Shown here: positions 58,977 through 64,000 of the stretch, in pieces | Layout: every line of letters begins with the position of its first letter | How positions within the stretch are numbered: the first letter of the stretch is position 1 | From: Nitzschia sp. DOCU1 | Taxonomy: Eukaryota; Bacillariophyta; Bacillariophyceae; Bacillariales; Bacillariaceae | Reading direction: 5' to 3' | DNA length: 64,000 nt | Assembly (NCBI GenBank): GCA_951394045.1 | Contig: OX595995.1 | Span: 372,001 to 436,000 of the forward strand | Notes under the pieces: model-generated | What the model saw: the letters and a program-made list of their open reading frames with translations, nothing else | Database searches by the model: none | Told to the model about the DNA's origin: nothing | Made by a program: the position numbers and the translations under genes

Positions 58977-61900
58977 CTAGGGTGGCGGTGGTGGCGGTGG
59001 TGGCGGTGGTGGCGGTGGTGGTGGGTTGGCTTCTCTTGCACGAATGCTGCGACGGATAGCTGGCTCATTGAGGTTGATCCAGTTCTGCAAAGGTAGGTTG
59101 TCCTCAGGCGTTGTGGCCAGGTGTGCTTCCACCGATGGGAGGAAGATGTATCTGTCGACGTCCCTCATATGCGGTCTTTGCGCGTATAATAAGTTGAGTT
59201 CACGATGAATCTGACGGCGTTGTCGTTCCTTAATATCAGCTGGAGTGCTTCCGAATCTGACCTCGTTCCGAGATTTCCAAATTTTTAACCACCATGTGAC
59301 GCCGTGTGTTGCGAGTGATTTGGACCACGCGTATCCCGATGTTCCTGTCCCCGTGCCGTTGGTTGTGGATAGGTGATCTTGTTGAAGACGGCTCCAGCGG
59401 GCTGAGAGGCGTCCACGGAGTGGCTGATCCCATCCCATTTCATTTTGTTCCCGAACTAATTGGTGGTATTTCTCAGGATACGGAGCGGGAGGTAGAGGGG
59501 CGCCGCTCTCGATAAGCCATTGTTCCATGCCTTCTTTCATGATCGTAATAAGCCACGGATCGCTTGATAATCGAGGGACGGAAAGGATGTCCTCAATGCT
59601 CTTGAGGTATTCTGTACGCCATGTGGCAGCCGTGTTTCCAGGGCACCTCACGATATGATTATTGCCTTCCATTTCAGCATTGCAGGAGAAACACGATGGG
59701 TCTTTCCTCTTATCGTTACGGTGTGCCATGTGACCTGTCGGTGCGTGGCGGAACAGATGTTTTACCAAAATTGACTGATGGGTGCGGTGGGCCGAGAGGG
59801 CGGCGCTGTGGGCGGCCCAGTCGATGCTGTCGGCCAGGTGTGGGCCCCAATCGAATCGTCGGCTGAGGTAGGATTTCAAATAGGGCCATGTCGCCGCATC
59901 TCGGATTTCTGTCTTGAAGTTAGCGGAGATGGTCCCTTGTGTGCTGTCCAGGGTGGCCCCAGTGGAAGGAAAGTGATAGGCTGTGGGGACTGGGTCCGGG
60001 TTCTCGTGGAGGTATTGGAGGGCTAGAGCCCGGGATGCTGTGTTGATTTGTGCGGGGACCGAGATGGGTCCTGGTTGTTGCGTGTCGGTTGTGTGGAAAA
60101 TGCTGTGGCATGCCCGGATACGACCCCAAACCCCTTTGAGGGAGAAATGGAGGGCGTTGGTCACATCCCAATCTGGCCACAGAGTGTTGCTTGGGACTTC
60201 GTAAGAGTATTTCCGGTGGGCCTTGATACGTGTGAACAGGCCTTTGCTATCTGTGTGAATTTCAACGTCTGTGGAGGTGGTACCGTATCGTCCCGTTCTA
60301 GCAGCAGGAGAAACCGTGTGAGTGACAGGTGACCGTACGCTTTTGCCCTCATGAGACTAGGTTGAAATCCTGGTGCAGATCCACGGCATTTCGCGACCCA
60401 CGTTCCATCGCTGTTGCATAATTGCCATCCAAAGCTGGCTGTCGTGCCTTGTACTTCTCCGCTTGAGCCTCCGATGCCTGTGCAGGTAGAATACCACTCT
60501 CGGAGTTCTAGGAGGGAGAATGGTGTTTCCAAGTGAGAGAGGAGATGACATTCCCATGGGGCCATGGCGGCAACAACGGCATGCAGATCGGTGGGTAGTG
60601 GCACGGCGTTGATCACTGGAGGGACCATAGGCGTCCAGTGATCCAGGCGTAGTATTGTGGACGGGAATGCTATTCGAGTGATGGATGCGGGGACACTATC
60701 GTCGGGTAGGTGGATGCACGGCGTTCCAGCTATCGAGAATCGGTGGTGGTGGATTGCTTGGTGACTGGTGTAATTTCCTTCATCGTCACGGCAGAACATG
60801 ATATTCTGGCCAGGAGAGAACACCTGTTTCCACGCGATGCGGGTATTTGTTGCGTTGCAGAGCCATCGGCCCAAGGGTGCGATCAACCTGAGATTTGAAT
60901 GGTGGTGGATCAGGGGCGATAGAGACTTCTTCCAGAGATTCCAGGCGCGGGGTGGTGGCCGCTTGGTGTAATTAAACATGTGGGTTCTGCGAGTGCCCGC
61001 CGTTGGTGGAACGTTGAGTCCCTGCCACATTACGGCCTTGATGAAACGGCCGTCAGCCGTGGTGATGTCAGATAATGTTGTTATCTGATTGAATTCCCGG
61101 CACGCTGCGATCATTTGAATTTCGACGTTGGTAAACTTCCCAGGTTGAGTGGTCAGCAGCCATTCCATGAGGAAGACGTCTCCTTCTCGTTGGGATTTCG
61201 GTGAGAAGTTCGAAGAGTGGTTCAGTTTAAGGTTCGTCTTGTGCAGAAATTCACGGAGGCTGAGCGCCCAGGTTGCCCGGACATGTGGAAGTGGCGTGGA
61301 AGTGTTCTGACAGAGCAGCGATGACGTGAACCCAGCTTGTGCCTGGAGCCAGCTCATCATGATCCGCAATTCCCGCGCCGGTTGGCCGTTGCTTCGAAAT
61401 AATTTTAAAGTGAGGATAGTCTTTGCCACTCCCTGTTCGGTGTGGCGCCCCATGAACCCGATTCCGCCCCTCTTTGCCAGAGCCCATGTCACCGACCGCT
61501 CGAAGTTTTTATTATATCCGCAGTGATTCAATGCTTTGGCTGTGAAGCCTTTCTCGATTGAGTGCGCTTCTTTCTCGTTGAATGAAGTGCAGCAGTCTGG
61601 ATAACCGACGCTTGTCTGGTAGAAGCTGTGGTAATAGGTGCGTGCTTCCTTAGGCGAAGTGCAGCATCCTATCCTTCGAGTGTGTCGCCGTGCATTGTCT
61701 GTGCTTTTTCTCAACTGTGTCTTCATACTGCCGCTTGGTGACGTCCAGACACCCAAGGTCCGGTGAGTTTCAAATGCCGATAAACTCTTGATTTTGATGG
61801 GTGCTGGCTGGGTTGGTGACACGATGAGCAGCTCATGCTGGCTGCGATGCGGATTCAACATCAAGATCCCTTTACTGTCGGGTCTCGACGAAATTAAATG

Positions 61901-64000
61901 ATAGGAGCATTTTGACGCCTCGAGGAGGCCACCAGAAGACCACAGAAGGTCGTTCCACCGTTGGGCGTCTTCTCGCATTTTTCCAATTAGGACGTCTGCT
62001 GATGGTTGGGGATGGGCTGCGAATTCATTTACTCGTTGAGAGCAGTCGTCAACGAATCCCACCATGTAGATTGTGATAGATTCTTTTTTATCGTAGCTCT
62101 CGAAAACGGCGCCATTAGCATGTTCTTCGAAAGCATCGAACAATGTCGAGCAGACAAATAGCCAGATGGTGGGTGAATTCTGCGAGCCTTGACCTGTTCC
62201 GTGGATTGGGTTGTTTTCTTCGTGTTGATAAAATCTCGCTGATGGGCCTAACTTCGTCTTCAGTTTGAAACGTGCCTCCTCGAGGGTGATAGCATTGACG
62301 ATGGCTACCTTGTAATGCATTCCATATTTTTGGCTGGCGAGGCTTGCTAGGGCCGCAAGAATCCTGTCGTAGCAGGCCGCTGCATCAAGATCGAAGGCGA
62401 CGCCGCTCTTTCCGCTGAGACGATAGATCTCGTTTTGAAAAATTTCCATGATTACCGGGTCGTGCGCTGATCGACCTGCCCTGCTTCCATAAGTACCTTC
62501 ATTCAGTAATCCCTTATCTTCTGCGTGATGGATCGCCTCTCTCCATTTGACGCCTAAGATTAAGTTGTAGTCGGCTTCGTAGAGGTGGATGACACGGAGG
62601 CGATGAATATGGCAGTTGTCAGCATCCTTCCGTAACATCACGTTTTCGACATCCTTCCAACGGTCGAGGGAGTATCCGAATCTAAGAGCGTAGTTGATGA
62701 CGGCAAGTCTGCAGTCGATGATTAGTTCACGGTCCTGGGAGAACTTGATAAAAGCATTGGAACTCGGTTTGTTGTCGCGAGGTTCAAGCCCGCACGGTCG
62801 GCGGAGGGAGTGGTACATTCCCAGGTGGAGCTTGGATGGGCTCGTTGACGTCCTCTCTGGCCAATTCTTGATTTTTGAGAGGAATTGCTCCTTCGTAAGT
62901 GTTGCCGTTATCTTGTTTGCTGTCGTCCTGCGTTTGAGGTGCTGCAGGAAGAGCAGAGTAATATTGTCCAGTTCCTCGCTCGCGAAGTTGCCTTCCAGGA
63001 TGAGGTCTGCGGCATAACCGTCGCCTTTATATCCCAGATTCTCTTTCATGTACACGCTTGTGCATGGCGTTCCTTCCGCCTGCCCAAAATGTTCCTGATT
63101 CCTTGATAAGAGAGCATCCTCAATTTCTGTGGGGACCGTTGTCATCCTCCAATCATTGCATTGTTTTGGTGGCGTCCCTGGGATCCTAGGAAGCTCCAAT
63201 CTATCTACACTGCCGGCCGCCGCGTCCTGGGATCGCTTAATTTTGTTGTACACGCCGGACATTGCTTCTGACTGCTGTAATCGTTTTATGATTGTCTCTG
63301 CCTTTTTGTTTTCCGCTGCTGCGTAGGCTTCGGCTTTGAGTCGTAGAAATTCCCGTCGTATCTCTCTCGCTTTTAGGCGTATTTTCTTTAACGTTCGTTG
63401 GGCTGATTTCCGAAGACGGTTGATGTCACGAGGGGATGGAATCGAATCAGTGAGGCCATAGCACTCTTTAATCGACTGTAGAACGTTCCGCATCTTAACT
63501 CTGTTACGACGGAAGCTGGATGCCTGGCTATAATAAAAACTTCGAGCCCATGCTTCTGCAAACTCTGGACTCCAGTGACTGCGAGGCCGTAGTTTTGAAA
63601 CCATCTTTTCTCCCCGAAGCGAGCCTCTAGTCAAATCGTTGTCGAATCGTTCGATGAATTCATGGTCAGGCTGATCGAGATCCTGGATATATTGTAGCCG
63701 ATTGGCCATGTTATGATCCCGTAGATATTTTGCTGTCTCTGTGACCCAATTGAGAACGTCCTTCGGTTGTTTGGCGTCCAGTCCTCTCCTGTCTCGCGTG
63801 GGCATGATTGTAGTTTGGTTGCCGAACAATAATATTGTGTCCATATCAACCCACATTCCGCGATGATCCGTGTTGAATCTAAGACCAAACTGGTCAAACC
63901 CGCAGTTTAACATTGCCTGTGCAACGGATTCGGTGCCTAGCATATAGTCGATCCTTGTGGTTCCTCGGATATAGGTATTGGGATGGTTGTTGACTCCATG
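58977..64000 (-). mobile_element. Non-LTR (LINE-type) retrotransposon, 5' part outside the window
   Basis: The frame is open to the right edge. In order it encodes the end of an endonuclease domain, reverse transcriptase, RNase H-like domain, Cys-rich finger and a polyproline tail. No LTRs. At least one frameshift (about 60258). Confidence 0.9.
58977..64000 (-). pseudogene. LINE polyprotein with one frameshift (about 1670 codons visible)
   Basis: From the right edge, YIRGTTRIDYMLG and FNTDHRGMWVDMD (63990-63840) are the last motifs of an APE-type endonuclease. The RT has GVAFDLDAAACYDRI (near 62380), GTGQGSQNSPTIW (near 62200) and the active site VGFVDDC (about 62045-62060). ASFGWQL begins an RNase H-like domain (near 60410). 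At about 60258 one base is missing, and HTDSKGLFTRIKAHRKY continues in another frame (60257 down to the TAG at 58977). The second part carries CFSCNAEMEGNNHIVRCPG, a finger typical of such elements, and ends in 15 prolines encoded by a GGT/GGC repeat. RNase H residues look altered (RAKAYG where RAEAxG is usual). It is probably a dead copy, or a live one with a sequencing error. Confidence 0.85.
58981..59022. repeat. GGT/GGC triplet repeat encoding polyproline
   Basis: About 14 GGC/GGT triplets; read on the minus strand as CCN proline codons at the end of the LINE protein. Confidence 0.9.

Overview
The window reads as nuclear DNA of a diatom, probably a pennate one. The evidence is: short spliceosomal introns (about 75-130 bp, GTAAGT-type donors); a secretory leader followed by a diatom-like plastid cleavage motif (LLAF) on a protease; a tandem family of the type of uncharacterised diatom proteins carrying an RGLE-type motif; and CoDi-like Ty1/copia plus Ty3/gypsy retrotransposons. 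Species cannot be read from the sequence alone.

Layout. (1) 1-15.1 kb is ordinary gene-dense host sequence: a truncated N-terminal coding region, a small unknown protein, a Ser/Thr kinase with very large insertions (3 exons), a UBE2D/Ubc4-like ubiquitin E2 (2 exons), an RBX1-like RING protein (3 exons), a large AAA_16-type P-loop ATPase (2 exons) and a two-domain retropepsin-like protease with an apparent plastid-targeting leader. The E2 and the RBX1-like RING could act in the same cullin-RING ubiquitination pathway. (2) 15.1-29.4 kb is an accessory block: four same-strand paralogues of a diatom-type unknown family, each with a shared TATA-like promoter element, a decayed polysaccharide deacetylase gene, and a young 5.4-kb Ty3/gypsy element (identical 266-bp LTRs, AACCC target duplication) between paralogues 3 and 4. 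(3) 29.4-51.1 kb looks different from the host: few CTA/TAG triplet runs and many long orphan ORFs. It holds a 6.3-kb Ty1/copia element whose gag and pol share a frame interrupted by one UGA. That element has split a small gene. Beyond it lie a 2-oxoglutarate/Fe(II) dioxygenase-like gene, a 1240-aa orphan, a 1317-aa zinc-finger protein resembling Plavaka/KDZ-type DDE transposases, a frameshifted LRR gene and a three-exon unknown gene, linked by dispersed intergenic repeats. I propose that these form a large composite DNA transposon, or its remains. (4) 51.1-58.6 kb returns to host character: a UPF0324/YeiH-like fragment, a type II membrane protein, an unknown low-complexity protein and a PI-PLC X-domain protein. 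(5) 58.9-64.0 kb is a frameshifted non-LTR retrotransposon (endonuclease end, RT, RNase H-like, zinc finger) that runs off the right edge.

The best candidates for something undescribed are the 29-51 kb dioxygenase/transposase assembly, the gag-UGA-pol hairpin, the tandem paralogue array and an RBX1-like protein that has lost all four ligands of its third zinc. All functional calls come from motif reading by eye. No database search was possible.
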